Source: JASBRS01 sp964496495 (GTDB taxonomy: Bacteria; Deinococcota; Deinococci; Deinococcales; Trueperaceae). From it: a stretch of DNA of 64,000 nt. The stretch spans positions 1-64,000 of the forward strand of contig CAZBZU010000010.1 of assembly GCA_964496495.1 (NCBI GenBank), read 5' to 3'. Positions 1 through 8,687 of the stretch are shown piece after piece (within the stretch, counting starts at the first letter, position 1; the number at the start of each line of letters is the position of its first letter). The notes under the pieces are model-generated. The model was not told where the DNA came from. It did not search any database and worked only from the letters and a program-made list of their open reading frames with translations. The position numbers were made by a program, and so were the translations under genes.

Positions 1-750
1 GAGAACTTCGCGCGCGCCTTCGATATCACCTTCAACGACGTGAACAACGAGCAGGCGTACGTGCACACCACCTCCTGGGGCCTCAGCACGCGCATCATCG
101 GGGCGCTGATCATGAGCCACGGGGACGATCGCGGGCTGGTGCTGCCGCCCAGGCTGGCCCCGCATCAGGTCGTGGCGGTGCCGATCTACCGGGCCAACGA
201 CGGCGAGGCGCGCGACACGGTGATGGCCGAGGTGCGCCATCTCGCCGATGCCCTGCGGTCGCTCGGGGTGCGCGTGAAGGTCGACGACCGCGACGGGCTC
301 AGCCCCGGCTGGAAGTTCAACGAGTGGGAGCAGAAGGGCGTGCCGCTGCGCATCGAGCTGGGCCCGCGCGACGTGGGCGAGGGCAAGGCGGTGCTGGTGG
401 ACCGGCTCTCGGGCGAGAAGCGCAGCCTGCGGCTGGAGAGCCTGCCCGACAGCGTGAGCGGCGAGCTGGAGAGCTTCCAGAGCGCTCTGTTCGAGCGCGC
501 CCTGAGCTTCCGCGACGCCCACACCTTCGAAGCGGGCAGCTACGACGAGCTCAAGGAGATGGTGCAGCACGGCTTCGTCTACGCCACCCACTGCGGCGAC
601 CCCGAGAGCGAGCGGCGCATCCAGGAGGAGACCAAGGCCACGGTGCGTTGCATCCCGTTCGACGGGCCCAGCGCCGAAGGCACGCGCTGCGTGCACACGG
701 GCAAGGAGACGGGGTACCCCCAGAAGGTGATCTTCGCGCGGGCCTACTGA
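1..750 (+). CDS. proS: prolyl-tRNA synthetase, C-terminal part (cut by window start)
   Basis: C-terminal 249 residues of prolyl-tRNA synthetase, which charges tRNA-Pro with proline in the cytoplasm; the N-terminal half lies before the window. The frame is open from base 1. Landmarks are the class II motif 3 stretch GLSTRIIGALIMSHGD (about residues 27-42 of the fragment), the anticodon-binding fold that follows (LAPHQVVAVPIYR), and a C-terminal domain with Cys at CGDPES, RCIPF and CVHTG, ending in FARAY. That C-terminal extension and terminal Tyr mark the archaeal/eukaryote-like ProRS type, also present in Thermus and Deinococcus. The identification is firm; only the start is missing. Confidence 0.95.
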   Translation, partial: ENFARAFDITFNDVNNEQAYVHTTSWGLSTRIIGALIMSHGDDRGLVLPPRLAPHQVVAVPIYRANDGEARDTVMAEVRHLADALRSLGVRVKVDDRDGLSPGWKFNEWEQKGVPLRIELGPRDVGEGKAVLVDRLSGEKRSLRLESLPDSVSGELESFQSALFERALSFRDAHTFEAGSYDELKEMVQHGFVYATHCGDPESERRIQEETKATVRCIPFDGPSAEGTRCVHTGKETGYPQKVIFARAY

Positions 751-791
751 GACCTGGAGGGCCCAGGCGCCGCGACAGGCTAAGATGCGGC

Positions 792-1163
792 ATGGCCGAT
801 CCTGAGGACCGCTCGTTGCAGGCTCGGGCGGCCGTGTTGCGGGCGGCGGTGCCGCGTGGCGTGCGCGTGAGCTTCGCCGACAGCCGGCGCCGCACCGACC
901 TGACCCTGGCGCTGCTCCGTGGCGAACGGCTGTCGGTGCTGTCGTTGGCGCCACGCCTCAGCGACGAGGTCCCCGCCGACGTCGAGATCGTGCGCAGCGC
1001 CCGCGTGGGCCGCAGCTTCGAGTTGATGGTGGCCCTGACCGAGAAGCTGGAGCAGCAGCCCCTGCGCTCGCCGGAGCGGCGCGCCAAGCTGCGGCGCCTG
1101 GCGCACGACGCGCGCGGCGACGACGAGACGGCGGAGCTGCTCGAGAACGGCGAAGCGGTCTGA
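792..1163 (+). CDS. hypothetical protein, 123 aa
   Basis: I do not recognise this family. The product is 123 residues, rich in Arg, Leu and Glu, with no signal peptide or membrane segment, so probably cytoplasmic and partly helical. The ATG lies 5 nt after a TAAGAT box (781-786), the leaderless arrangement repeated across this window, which supports both the gene and this start. It begins 41 nt after the proS stop and need not be co-transcribed with it. The reading frame is open further upstream, but that part overlaps proS and is out of frame with it. Confidence 0.65.
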   Translation: MADPEDRSLQARAAVLRAAVPRGVRVSFADSRRRTDLTLALLRGERLSVLSLAPRLSDEVPADVEIVRSARVGRSFELMVALTEKLEQQPLRSPERRAKLRRLAHDARGDDETAELLENGEAV

Positions 1164-1295
1164 CGTTCGAGCGGCGCAGCCGGTCGGCGGAGACAGGCGA
1201 TTGCGACCTGGTGGCTTTCGTCGTCCTTTGTGCCGGCTTGTGTGTCGGCCTGATCGGCATCGCCAGGGGTGTGTGGAGCGCAGCTGCATAGCCTA

Positions 1296-1324
1296 TTGCA
1301 TAGCGCGCAAGTGCCTGCTATACT
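1296..1324 (+). promoter_or_regulatory. sigma-70-type promoter (TTGCAT-17-TATACT)
   Basis: TTGCAT at 1296-1301 and TATACT at 1319-1324 are separated by exactly 17 nt. The predicted transcript starts near 1331 and runs through a GC-rich leader with short hairpins (for example GGCGCC-N4-GGCGCC near 1350) to the SD at 1378. This is among the best-matched promoters in the window. Confidence 0.7.
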
Positions 1325-1390
1325 CCGGGCTCGGAGCCGAGGCTCCCGCGGCGCCTGCCGGCGCCAGCCGAAACGACAGGAGGTGCGTCG

Positions 1391-1579
1391 ATGATGCGGA
1401 TGACGAATGCGCTCCCGGACGCCAACGCGTTCCCCAACGCCAGTGCGTTGGCGGGTGAGCCTGCCCGGCTCGTCGACCCCGCCTGCCTGCGTGTCATCGA
1501 TGGCGCCATTGTCATCGCGGGAGGCGTCGGAGCGCGCCGCTCGTGCGAGGGGGGTCCCCCTGAGGACCCGAGGCCGTAG
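1391..1579 (+). CDS. small protein, 62 aa, Asn/Ala-rich N-terminus
   Basis: I do not recognise this 62-residue product. Its N-terminal third is rich in Asn, Ala and Pro (NALPDANAFPNASALAG), followed by a short hydrophobic stretch (IDGAIVIAGGVG). Support comes from context: a strong Shine-Dalgarno AGGAGGTG at 1378-1385 before the ATG, a promoter at 1296-1324, and a rho-independent terminator at 1611-1642, giving a self-contained transcript of about 310 nt. A regulatory RNA carrying a short ORF is an alternative. No family function can be assigned. Confidence 0.5.
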   Translation: MMRMTNALPDANAFPNASALAGEPARLVDPACLRVIDGAIVIAGGVGARRSCEGGPPEDPRP

Positions 1580-1610
1580 ACCCGGCCCACGCCCGACAGC
1601 GATTGTCGGC

Positions 1611-1642
1611 CCTCGGCGAGCACTTCGCCGAGGTTCTTTTTT
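1611..1642 (+). terminator. rho-independent terminator
   Basis: A perfect 9-bp stem (CCTCGGCGA at 1611-1619 with TCGCCGAGG at 1625-1633) with a 5-nt loop is followed by TTCTTTTTT (1634-1642). It closes the transcript from the 1296-1324 promoter and separates it from the next small genes. Confidence 0.85.
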
Positions 1643-1688
1643 GCCCGCCAGCCAAGCCGAGAGCGTCGAGAGACCCAAGGAGGAAGCC

Positions 1689-1832
1689 ATGACCAATGCC
1701 ATGTGGATCGCCATCGCCCGAGTGCGTGCCGCCCGGTTGGGACGCGAGCCGATGCTCGATCGCCTCAGGCGCGCGGGCTACGCGGACGCCGAGCGCCCGC
1801 CGCGCCAATCGCGCCACTGGGCCAACCGCTAG
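1689..1832 (+). CDS. small basic protein, 47 aa
   Basis: A 47-residue, strongly basic product (MTNAMWIAIARVRAARLG to SRHWANR) of unknown family. The start is fixed by a strong SD, AAGGAGGAA at 1678-1686, directly before the ATG. It lies just after the terminator at 1611-1642 and 64 nt before another small basic protein gene, so the two may be co-transcribed. It resembles a small nucleic-acid- or ribosome-associated protein only in charge, which is not enough for a call. Confidence 0.5.
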   Translation: MTNAMWIAIARVRAARLGREPMLDRLRRAGYADAERPPRQSRHWANR

Positions 1833-1896
1833 CCGCCGCATGTCCCCGCGTGCGGCTACGCCACCCCGAGCCCTTGACCCCGAGAGGGAGCCGACC

Positions 1897-2157
1897 ATGA
1901 ACGGATGGCACGACAGCATGAGCTACGCCGCACGCGAACGCATGAACCGCTTCCAGCAGGAGTCCGCCCGGTATCGGCTGCTCAGGGCCGCCTCCGCCGG
2001 GCAGCGCGGGGGTGCCCTGGCAGGTGCCCGGCGGCACGCCGCCCGCGCGCTCCACCGCCTGGCGGAAGCCCTGGCGCCGACACCCGAGGCCGGCGCCGGC
2101 GGGTCCGGCGCGGCCCGCGGCAGCCTGCCGGCGGGACCCGGCAGCCCTTCGAGCTAG
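1897..2157 (+). CDS. small hypothetical protein, 86 aa
   Basis: An 86-residue product of unknown family. The first 60 residues are amphipathic and Arg/Ala-rich (ARERMNRFQQESARYRLL, then RRHAARALHRLAEAL), likely helical; the tail is Gly/Ala/Pro-rich and probably disordered. A purine-rich SD-like GAGAGGGAG (about 1881-1889) precedes the ATG. It follows the 47-residue gene on the same strand and ends just before a 40-nt palindrome that would terminate it. Confidence 0.55.
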   Translation: MNGWHDSMSYAARERMNRFQQESARYRLLRAASAGQRGGALAGARRHAARALHRLAEALAPTPEAGAGGSGAARGSLPAGPGSPSS

Positions 2158-2175
2158 CTGCGACGGCGCACACAA

Positions 2176-2215
2176 CGGAGAGGGGCCCGCGGCTCGAGCC
2201 GCGGGCCCCTCTCCG
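2176..2215. terminator. 40-nt perfect palindrome between convergent genes
   Basis: Bases 2176-2195 are perfectly inverted at 2196-2215, a 20-bp stem with the CTCGAG core at its centre and no loop bases of its own. It sits between a plus gene ending at 2157 and a minus gene ending at 2228. No T-run follows on either strand, so it is a hairpin-type bidirectional terminator candidate, or a structured mRNA end. Confidence 0.6.
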
Positions 2216-2227
2216 CAACGGGACTCA

Positions 2228-2512
2228 TCAGCCGGGGTCGTTCATCAGCTTCGACAACCAGTAGGAACGCGTGGGGAAGGCGGCGAACGGGCTCTCGATG
2301 CGAGCGGGCCGCTTGTGGTAGCGCCGAACCATCTCCTCTATGCGCTCCATCTCGAGGTTCGCCAGGGCCCCGCCCCAACCGTCCCAGGCGGGCTCGGGAC
2401 GCCGGCCGGGCTTCGGCTCGGCGGCCTCCCGTGGTCGTGAGCGGCCGGGGTAGGAGCCGGCCACGACCGCGGCCTGGGCCAGGGAACGAAGCATGGTTGG
2501 CAACGACCTCAT
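2228..2512 (-). CDS. hypothetical protein, 94 aa
   Basis: A 94-residue product of unknown family. The N-terminus is mildly hydrophobic (MLRSLAQAAVVAG), the middle is Pro/Arg-rich and the end is more ordered (MERIEEMVRRYHKRP, then FAAFPTRSYWLSKLM). The ATG is preceded by TAGGCT (2519-2524) with a 6-nt gap, matching the leaderless promoter pattern of the window, which supports expression and this start. It converges on the small gene ending at 2157, with the 40-nt palindrome between them. Confidence 0.6.
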   Translation of the reverse strand: MRSLPTMLRSLAQAAVVAGSYPGRSRPREAAEPKPGRRPEPAWDGWGGALANLEMERIEEMVRRYHKRPARIESPFAAFPTRSYWLSKLMNDPG

Positions 2513-2605
2513 GGCGCCAGCCTAGACAGCCGCCCCTTTCGGCTCTCTTACGGAGACCTGTCGGGATTCTTACGCTGGCCGGCGGTGGCGTGCGTCCCGG
2601 GTCCG

Positions 2606-2950
2606 CTAGGCCCGGCTGATGGCGTCGAGCACGCGCTGCACCTCGCGCCATCGCAGGTCGCGGCGCAGCCCGCCGGTGGTGACGAAGGCGAACGGGTCCT
2701 GGCCGCGGAAGCGCGTCGCCATCACGTCCCAGCGCATGCGCCGGCGCGTCAGCGGGCGGTACAGCACCGCCGAGGCGCCAAGATCGTTGTCGAAGTGGTA
2801 GATGCGTTGCCGCCACTCCTCGAACAGCCGCGCCAGGTCGGCGTAGGCCCGCTCCATGGCATCGTCGGCCAGGAGGCGGTAGGGGCCCTCGTACACCAAG
2901 GAGCCGGCATGGCGGTCGGCGAGCTCGGCCAACAGCTCAGACGCGTCCAT
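2606..2950 (-). CDS. hypothetical protein, 114 aa
   Basis: A 114-residue cytoplasmic protein with ordered-looking sequence: MDASELLAELADRHAG, then aromatic/acidic helices (ARLFEEWRQRIYHFDNDLG) and a basic C-terminal half (WDVMATRFRGQDPF). I do not recognise the family. The frame extends 31 codons further upstream, but the ATG at 2950 lies 5 nt after TACAAT (2956-2961), an excellent leaderless -10 box, so this start is preferred. Confidence 0.65.
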   Translation of the reverse strand: MDASELLAELADRHAGSLVYEGPYRLLADDAMERAYADLARLFEEWRQRIYHFDNDLGASAVLYRPLTRRRMRWDVMATRFRGQDPFAFVTTGGLRRDLRWREVQRVLDAISRA

Positions 2951-3111
2951 GGGCGATTGTAGGCAGCGCGCCGCGGACACGACCGTAACCTTCTTGACGC
3001 TTCGTGGAGCGTCGCCAGGACGCTCCGGCACCTTCGCTCGCACGGCGACCGCGGCGGCACGGATGTGCTCGCGCCAGCCTCGGCCGTCCGCGACGGACGT
3101 ACCATCGGCCC

Positions 3112-3618
3112 ATGGCAGCGGTCGTTCGCCAGAGGCAGCCAGCCGATCTCGAGGGGTGCGTGGAGCTGCTCGGCACGGTGCACCGGGCCGACGGCTACCC
3201 CGGTCGCTGGCCGGCCGATCCGGCGGCCTTCCTGCTGCCCTCGGGCCTGCTCGACGCCTGGGTGGCCGACGCCGCCGGCCGCGTCGTCGGCCACGTCACC
3301 CTGCGCGACCACATCCCGGATCACGGCGCCCCCTACTGGGTCGGCGCCACGGGCCTCCCCGCGCGGCGCCTCGCCTGCGTCAGCCGGCTCTTCGTGGACC
3401 CGTCCAGGCGCGGGGAGGGGCTGGGTGTTGCGCTGCTCGACGCGGCCTGCGCCGGGGCTCGAGGCGCCGGTCTGAGGCCGGTCCTCGACGTGGTGGACAG
3501 CGCCAGCGAGGCCGTCGCCTTGTACGAGCGGTGCGGCTGGGTGCGGGTCGGCAGCGTGAGCTGGGACGCCTGGGGCGAGGCGACCACGCTCCACTACTAC
3601 GTCTCGCCGCCGACGTAG
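3112..3618 (+). CDS. GNAT-family N-acetyltransferase
   Basis: A 168-residue GNAT acetyltransferase, transferring an acetyl group from acetyl-CoA to an amine; the substrate is unknown. The GNAT fold shows in motif C/D (the AWVADAAGRVVGHVTL strand pair), motif A with the acetyl-CoA loop (VSRLFVDPSRRGEGLGVALL, the R-x2-G-x-G/A element), and motif B at the end (VDSASEAVALYERCGW). Length is normal. The ATG lies 6 nt after TACCAT (3100-3105), a leaderless promoter box; a longer open frame upstream is not favoured. Confidence 0.88.
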   Translation: MAAVVRQRQPADLEGCVELLGTVHRADGYPGRWPADPAAFLLPSGLLDAWVADAAGRVVGHVTLRDHIPDHGAPYWVGATGLPARRLACVSRLFVDPSRRGEGLGVALLDAACAGARGAGLRPVLDVVDSASEAVALYERCGWVRVGSVSWDAWGEATTLHYYVSPPT

Positions 3619-3661
3619 GGGCCGGGCCACCGCGGCCGGGCCGGCGCGGGCGGCCCGGCGC

Positions 3662-4516
3662 TCACGCCAGCGCCAGTAGCGCCACGCCCGCGACCATGCC
3701 GGCGGCACCCAGCAGCCGCCGCGCGCCCTGCCCCTCGGCCAGCAACCGTGTCCCCAGCAGGGCGCCCACGAGGATGCTGATCTCGCGGGCCGGCGCCACC
3801 AGGCTGATGGGGGTGAAGGTCATGGCCGTCAGCACCAGGATGTAGGCCAGCGGGCTGAGGATGGCGATGCCGACCGCCTCGCGCCGGGTCTCGCGCCAGG
3901 CCGCGGCGACGGCGGCGCGGCCGCGCCACGCCACCGGCAGCAGCAGCAGCGCCCGGCCCGCTTCCGAGAGGTAGCTGTAGAGCAGCGGCGCAGCACCCAG
4001 GTGACCGACGGCGTAGCCGTCCCAGACCGTGTAGATCGCGATGAAGAGGCCGGTCGTCAGGCCGAACAGGACAGCGGGGCGCGCCGCGCGCGCGCCGAGC
4101 GCGCCGCCGGACAGCACGAACACGCTCACCACCACCAGGCCCGCCCCGGCCAGTCCGAGGACCCCGGGCCGCTCCCCCAGCAGCGCGACCGCCAGCAGGG
4201 CTGCCAGCGCGGGGCCGCTCCCGCGCGCCAGCGGGTAGACGAGCGAGAGGTCGCCCACGCGGTAGCCGCGCTGCAGGGTGACGAAGTAGCCGACGTGCAG
4301 CAGGCTGCTGGCCGCGGCGAAGCCCACCTGCAGCCACACCAGCACGGGCCGTGCCACCAGCAGGTAGACGACGACCACGGGCGCATAGGCGACCACGGTG
4401 ATGCTGGCGAACAGCCACACGAACTCGGCGCCGCCGCGGGCACGCTTGGCCAGCAGGTTCCAGCTGGCATGGAGCAGCGCCGCCACGAGCACGAGCCCCA
4501 GCGCCAGGGGGGTCAT
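3662..4516 (-). CDS. EamA/DMT-family transporter
   Basis: A 284-residue inner-membrane protein with about ten hydrophobic segments in two five-helix repeats, the drug/metabolite transporter (EamA) design. The start MTPLALGLVLVAALLHASWNLLAKRA is the typical first helix with its Trp-Asn turn; the second repeat ends in GALLGTRLLAEGQGARRLLGAAG, as in this family. Substrate cannot be predicted. It starts 22 nt after the stop of the 152-residue gene upstream, so the two are probably one operon driven from 4996. Confidence 0.85.
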   Translation of the reverse strand: MTPLALGLVLVAALLHASWNLLAKRARGGAEFVWLFASITVVAYAPVVVVYLLVARPVLVWLQVGFAAASSLLHVGYFVTLQRGYRVGDLSLVYPLARGSGPALAALLAVALLGERPGVLGLAGAGLVVVSVFVLSGGALGARAARPAVLFGLTTGLFIAIYTVWDGYAVGHLGAAPLLYSYLSEAGRALLLLPVAWRGRAAVAAAWRETRREAVGIAILSPLAYILVLTAMTFTPISLVAPAREISILVGALLGTRLLAEGQGARRLLGAAGMVAGVALLALA

Positions 4517-4537
4517 GCGCGCGTCGCGGTCACCTGG

Positions 4538-4996
4538 CTAGGCGTCCTCCTCCAGGGTGCGAGCGAGGTAGCCGTCCAGGTCGGCGTGCTCGGGGCGCAG
4601 CGCGGCGTCGACCCAGGCGTCGCGCTCGAAGGCGAGCAGGCGCAGGTCCCAGACGTCCGCGGAAAGCTCGGAGCCGGACACCGGCTCGAGCAGGTAGCTG
4701 CCGCTCGAGGGCCGCATGTAGGTCTGCGACCGCAGCTCGGTCTGGTAGGTCCAGTAGGCCACCGTGAGGAAGTCGTAGCTGCTCCCCTGGTGCACCACCA
4801 GGAAGCCCACCCCGTAACGGTCGGGGCCGGCGGCCGGCTGCGGCAGGAACGCCAGCGCCGTGTCGCTCGCCGCCGCCAGCAGCGCCTCCGAGGGCTCCTT
4901 GCTGTGGTGGAGGATGTTGTAGACCTTCAGCCGCCAGCCCTTCGCCTCCTCCAGCCTCACGAAGCGGATGCGGCGGGGACGGTAGGGAAGCTCCAT
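4538..4996 (-). CDS. hypothetical protein, 152 aa
   Basis: A 152-residue soluble protein with a beta-rich look (YGVGFLVVHQGSSYDFLTVAYW, then acidic helices). I do not recognise the family; the many Trp and Tyr and the phrase YWTYQTELRSQTYMRP suggest a compact alpha/beta fold. The ATG at 4996 follows TAAGAT (5003-5008) by 6 nt, so it looks leaderless and heads an operon with the EamA transporter 22 nt downstream. Confidence 0.7.
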   Translation of the reverse strand: MELPYRPRRIRFVRLEEAKGWRLKVYNILHHSKEPSEALLAAASDTALAFLPQPAAGPDRYGVGFLVVHQGSSYDFLTVAYWTYQTELRSQTYMRPSSGSYLLEPVSGSELSADVWDLRLLAFERDAWVDAALRPEHADLDGYLARTLEEDA

Positions 4997-5047
4997 GCGG
5001 CCATCTTACGGCCCCGCTCGCGCCCCCGAACTGGCATACTCGGACGC

Positions 5048-5722
5048 ATGGCACGCGTGTTGGAGCTCTACACAGGCAAGGTCGGGACGCGCGAGGTGGG
5101 CGGCCGTCCGGTCGCGACCGCCATCGCCAAGCAGGCCGTCGCCGGGCCCGTGCGCGTCGGCAAGCTCGGCCTGGCGGGCGACGCCCACGCCGACGACCGC
5201 AACCACGGCGGCGAGGACCGGGCGCTGTGCGTCTACCCCGACGAGCGTTACGCCTACTGGGAGGGCAGGCTGGGCCGGCCGCTGGTCGCTCCCGCCTTCG
5301 GGGAGAACGCCCGCGTGGCCGGTCGGTTGGAGGACGACGTCGTCGTCGGCGAGGTGTGGCAGCTGGGCGGGGTGCGGCTTCAGGTCACCGAGCCGCGCGT
5401 GCCCTGCTCCAAGCCCGGCGCGCACAACGGCGAGCCGCGCCTGACGGCCTGGATGACCCGGACCGGCTACACCGGCTACCTCCTGCGGGTGCTCCAGGAG
5501 GGCGAGCTGGAGGAGGGCGCGCTCATCGAGGTTGTCGACCGGCCCGAGCAGGGCGTGAGCGTCATGGAGCTCAACCGCCTCACCTTCAAGGACAAGGGCG
5601 ACGTGGATGGACTGCGCCGGGCGCTGGCGGCCGGCGGGCTGCTCGCCGACTGGCGGGTGCAGCTCGAGCGGCAGCTCCGGACGCAGCTCGCGCGGGCCGC
5701 GGGCGGAGCCACGAGCGCCTGA
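5048..5722 (+). CDS. MOSC domain protein (YiiM-like)
   Basis: A 224-residue protein with a MOSC domain followed by a C-terminal helical segment, the layout of Escherichia coli YiiM, which acts on N-hydroxylated compounds through molybdenum cofactor. Seen here: the beta strands around GDAHADDRNHGGEDRAL, FGENARV and VGEVWQLGGVRLQVTEPR, and the conserved Cys in VPCSKPG that in the family contacts the cofactor. The C-terminal three-helix part spans about residues 165-220. The ATG is 7 nt downstream of CATACT (5035-5040), a leaderless start; the longer open frame upstream is antisense to other genes. Confidence 0.85.
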   Translation: MARVLELYTGKVGTREVGGRPVATAIAKQAVAGPVRVGKLGLAGDAHADDRNHGGEDRALCVYPDERYAYWEGRLGRPLVAPAFGENARVAGRLEDDVVVGEVWQLGGVRLQVTEPRVPCSKPGAHNGEPRLTAWMTRTGYTGYLLRVLQEGELEEGALIEVVDRPEQGVSVMELNRLTFKDKGDVDGLRRALAAGGLLADWRVQLERQLRTQLARAAGGATSA

Positions 5723-5797
5723 GCCCGGCGGCGCCGGGCGCTCGACGAGGGCCTCGTCGGCGCGTCTGCCGCGCCTGCCGTGGGCTGCCGGCCCGGA

Positions 5798-6754
5798 CTA
5801 GCCGTTCACGTAGGTGAGCCAGTGACGGAAGTCCTCGATGCGGCCGTGCGCTGCCTCCAGGTAGGTCTTGCGCATGGCGAGCGCAAACTCTCCGGCGTGG
5901 CCGGCACCGATGGGGCGCCGGTCGATCGAGGCGACCGGGGTGACCTCGGCGGCGGTGCCCACCATGAAGACCTCGTCGGCCGTGTACAGCTCGTCGCGGG
6001 TCGCCATGGTGCTCTCCACCCGGGTGCCCATCCACTCGGCGAGCTTGATGACGCTGTCCCGCGTGATGCCGCGCAGGTTGACCGAGTGGGCGATGGGGTA
6101 GAGGACGCCATCGCGGACCATGAACAGGTTCTCGCCCGAGCCTTCCGCGACGAAGCCCTCCTTGTCGAGCAGCACGGCCTCGTCGAAGCCGTTGGCGCGG
6201 GCTTCCTGATTGGCCAGCACGGAGTTGACGTAGTTCCCGCCGGCCTTGGACTTGGTGGGCATGATGTCGCCGGAGCTGCGGCGCCAGGAGCTGGTCATGA
6301 GCGCCACCCCCTTGGTCACGCCGTCGTCGCCCAGGTAGGTGCCCCAGGGCATGGTCGCCACCATGAAGTGGACGCGGTTGTTGCCGGGGTTCACCCCCAG
6401 CGACTCGGAGCCGTACCACAGCAGCGGGCGGATGTAGCACGAGGCCCGCTGGTTGGCGCGGATGGTCTCCAGGATGGCGTGGTCGATCTCCTCCACGCCG
6501 ACGGGCGACGGCATGCCCAGGATCTTGGCCGAGTCGAGCAGCCGCTTGGTGTGCTCGGGCAACCGGAACACGGCTGCGCCGCGGTCGGTCTCGTAGGCGC
6601 GGATGCCCTCGAAGACGCTGGTTCCGTAGTGCAACGCGTGTGTCAGGACGGAGACCGTGGCCTTCTCGGGCGCTACCAGGCCGCCCTCGAACCAGATCAG
6701 ACCGGTGTCGACCGCCGAGGTGCTGGAGGGCGCGGGCTTGGACTGTACCGCCAT
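5798..6754 (-). CDS. ilvE: branched-chain amino acid aminotransferase
   Basis: Transaminates leucine, isoleucine and valine with 2-oxoglutarate, using PLP, in the cytoplasm. The 318-residue length fits IlvE. Visible are the N-terminal HYGTSVFEGIRAYET, the PLP-lysine region KSKAGGNYVNS, the EGSGENLFMV phosphate-side loop, and VNLRGITRDSVIKLA with VGTAAEVTPV near the end. The ATG at 6754 has a Shine-Dalgarno GGGAGGT just upstream, so this gene is leadered, unlike its neighbours. It stands alone, divergent from galE. Confidence 0.93.
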   Translation of the reverse strand: MAVQSKPAPSSTSAVDTGLIWFEGGLVAPEKATVSVLTHALHYGTSVFEGIRAYETDRGAAVFRLPEHTKRLLDSAKILGMPSPVGVEEIDHAILETIRANQRASCYIRPLLWYGSESLGVNPGNNRVHFMVATMPWGTYLGDDGVTKGVALMTSSWRRSSGDIMPTKSKAGGNYVNSVLANQEARANGFDEAVLLDKEGFVAEGSGENLFMVRDGVLYPIAHSVNLRGITRDSVIKLAEWMGTRVESTMATRDELYTADEVFMVGTAAEVTPVASIDRRPIGAGHAGEFALAMRKTYLEAAHGRIEDFRHWLTYVNG

Positions 6755-6879
6755 TCGATACCTCCCGGATTGACTCCTCCCATCATAAGCCGTGCTCCCG
6801 CCACCCCCCGACCAGCTCCGCGCGAGGCGGCGGCGGCGCTCTCCAGAACGCGCCAAAGGGCCCTGGGTACACTGGCGGC

Positions 6880-7860
<981 letters not shown>

Positions 7861-8043
7861 CCCGTGTCGCCCGACGCAGGCGGGAGCGACGCGGCAGGCC
7901 TTCTCATGATGCGCCGTGATATGAGTGGCGCACGTGGGTGCGAGCCAACGCGCGCGCCGCGTACAGGGCGCCATTGCGCACTGCGATCCCTGGCGCGGCG
8001 AGCGTGAGGTGTCGTGCTAAGCTGTGCTGATTTGGAGATTGCC

Positions 8044-8646
8044 ATGAGACGACTCGTGTTCTCGCTTGTGCTGGTGCTGGTTTCTACGGCTTTCGCCCAG
8101 CAAGCGGCCGAGCTGAGCGGCCTCGTGAAGAGCGAGCAACCACTGCCCGATGGGACGCGCGTGGACGTCAACGTGATCAGTGGCGCCAACTCGGTCTGGG
8201 GCCTGGAGGTCGCCAGCGTGACGCCCGTCGCCGGAACCTTCAAGATCACCGCCAAGCCGATCCCGGCGGACCAGTTGCGCCCCTTTCGCGGCGGGTCGGT
8301 GGTGCTCCCCGGCCTGCAGAACGAATACACCGTCAAGGCCGCGGACGGCAGCGGGCAGGTGAGCTTCGCGGTCGGGCGCCTGAACATGTACGTCGACAAG
8401 AACGGCAACGGCGTCTTCGACAAGGTCACCGACCCGTGGTTCCTCGGCGTGGCGAGCCTGGAGAAGCCGGTGGGCTTCTTCAGCCTGCTCTACGTCGACC
8501 GCGACGCGATCCTCACCGGCGGAGGCAGCCAGCTCGACCTCAAGAAGGGGTGGAACGTCTTCACCGTCCGGTTCCCCGGCGACAAGCCGGTGTACGCGGT
8601 GCAGCCCAGCGTCAACGACATCGTGCTGGACGTCTTCCTTCCTTGA
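8044..8646 (+). CDS. exported protein of unknown function, 200 aa
   Basis: A 200-residue protein with a clear signal peptide (MRRLVFSLVLVLVSTAFA, cleavage before QQAAE likely), so secreted or periplasmic. The mature part is beta-rich, with a segment resembling an EF-hand-like calcium site or repeat loop (YVDKNGNGVFDKVTDPW). I do not recognise the family. An SD-like TTGGAG precedes the ATG. The same AQ-type cleavage site recurs in the exported proteins at 18577 and 47362. Confidence 0.7.
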   Translation: MRRLVFSLVLVLVSTAFAQQAAELSGLVKSEQPLPDGTRVDVNVISGANSVWGLEVASVTPVAGTFKITAKPIPADQLRPFRGGSVVLPGLQNEYTVKAADGSGQVSFAVGRLNMYVDKNGNGVFDKVTDPWFLGVASLEKPVGFFSLLYVDRDAILTGGGSQLDLKKGWNVFTVRFPGDKPVYAVQPSVNDIVLDVFLP

Positions 8647-8687
8647 CGTGGCGCGCCACGCAGGTGTCCACCTGCTAGGCTGATGGC

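Noticed and set aside
551..1714. Long minus-strand open frame opposite proS and the following genes
   Set aside because: Very Arg/Pro/Ser-rich, overlaps two better genes and has no start signal; a shadow typical of GC-rich DNA.
4001..5047. N-terminal extension of the MOSC gene by some 350 codons
   Set aside because: Gln/Arg/His-rich sequence antisense to the EamA and 152-residue genes; the leaderless ATG at 5048 gives the normal family length.
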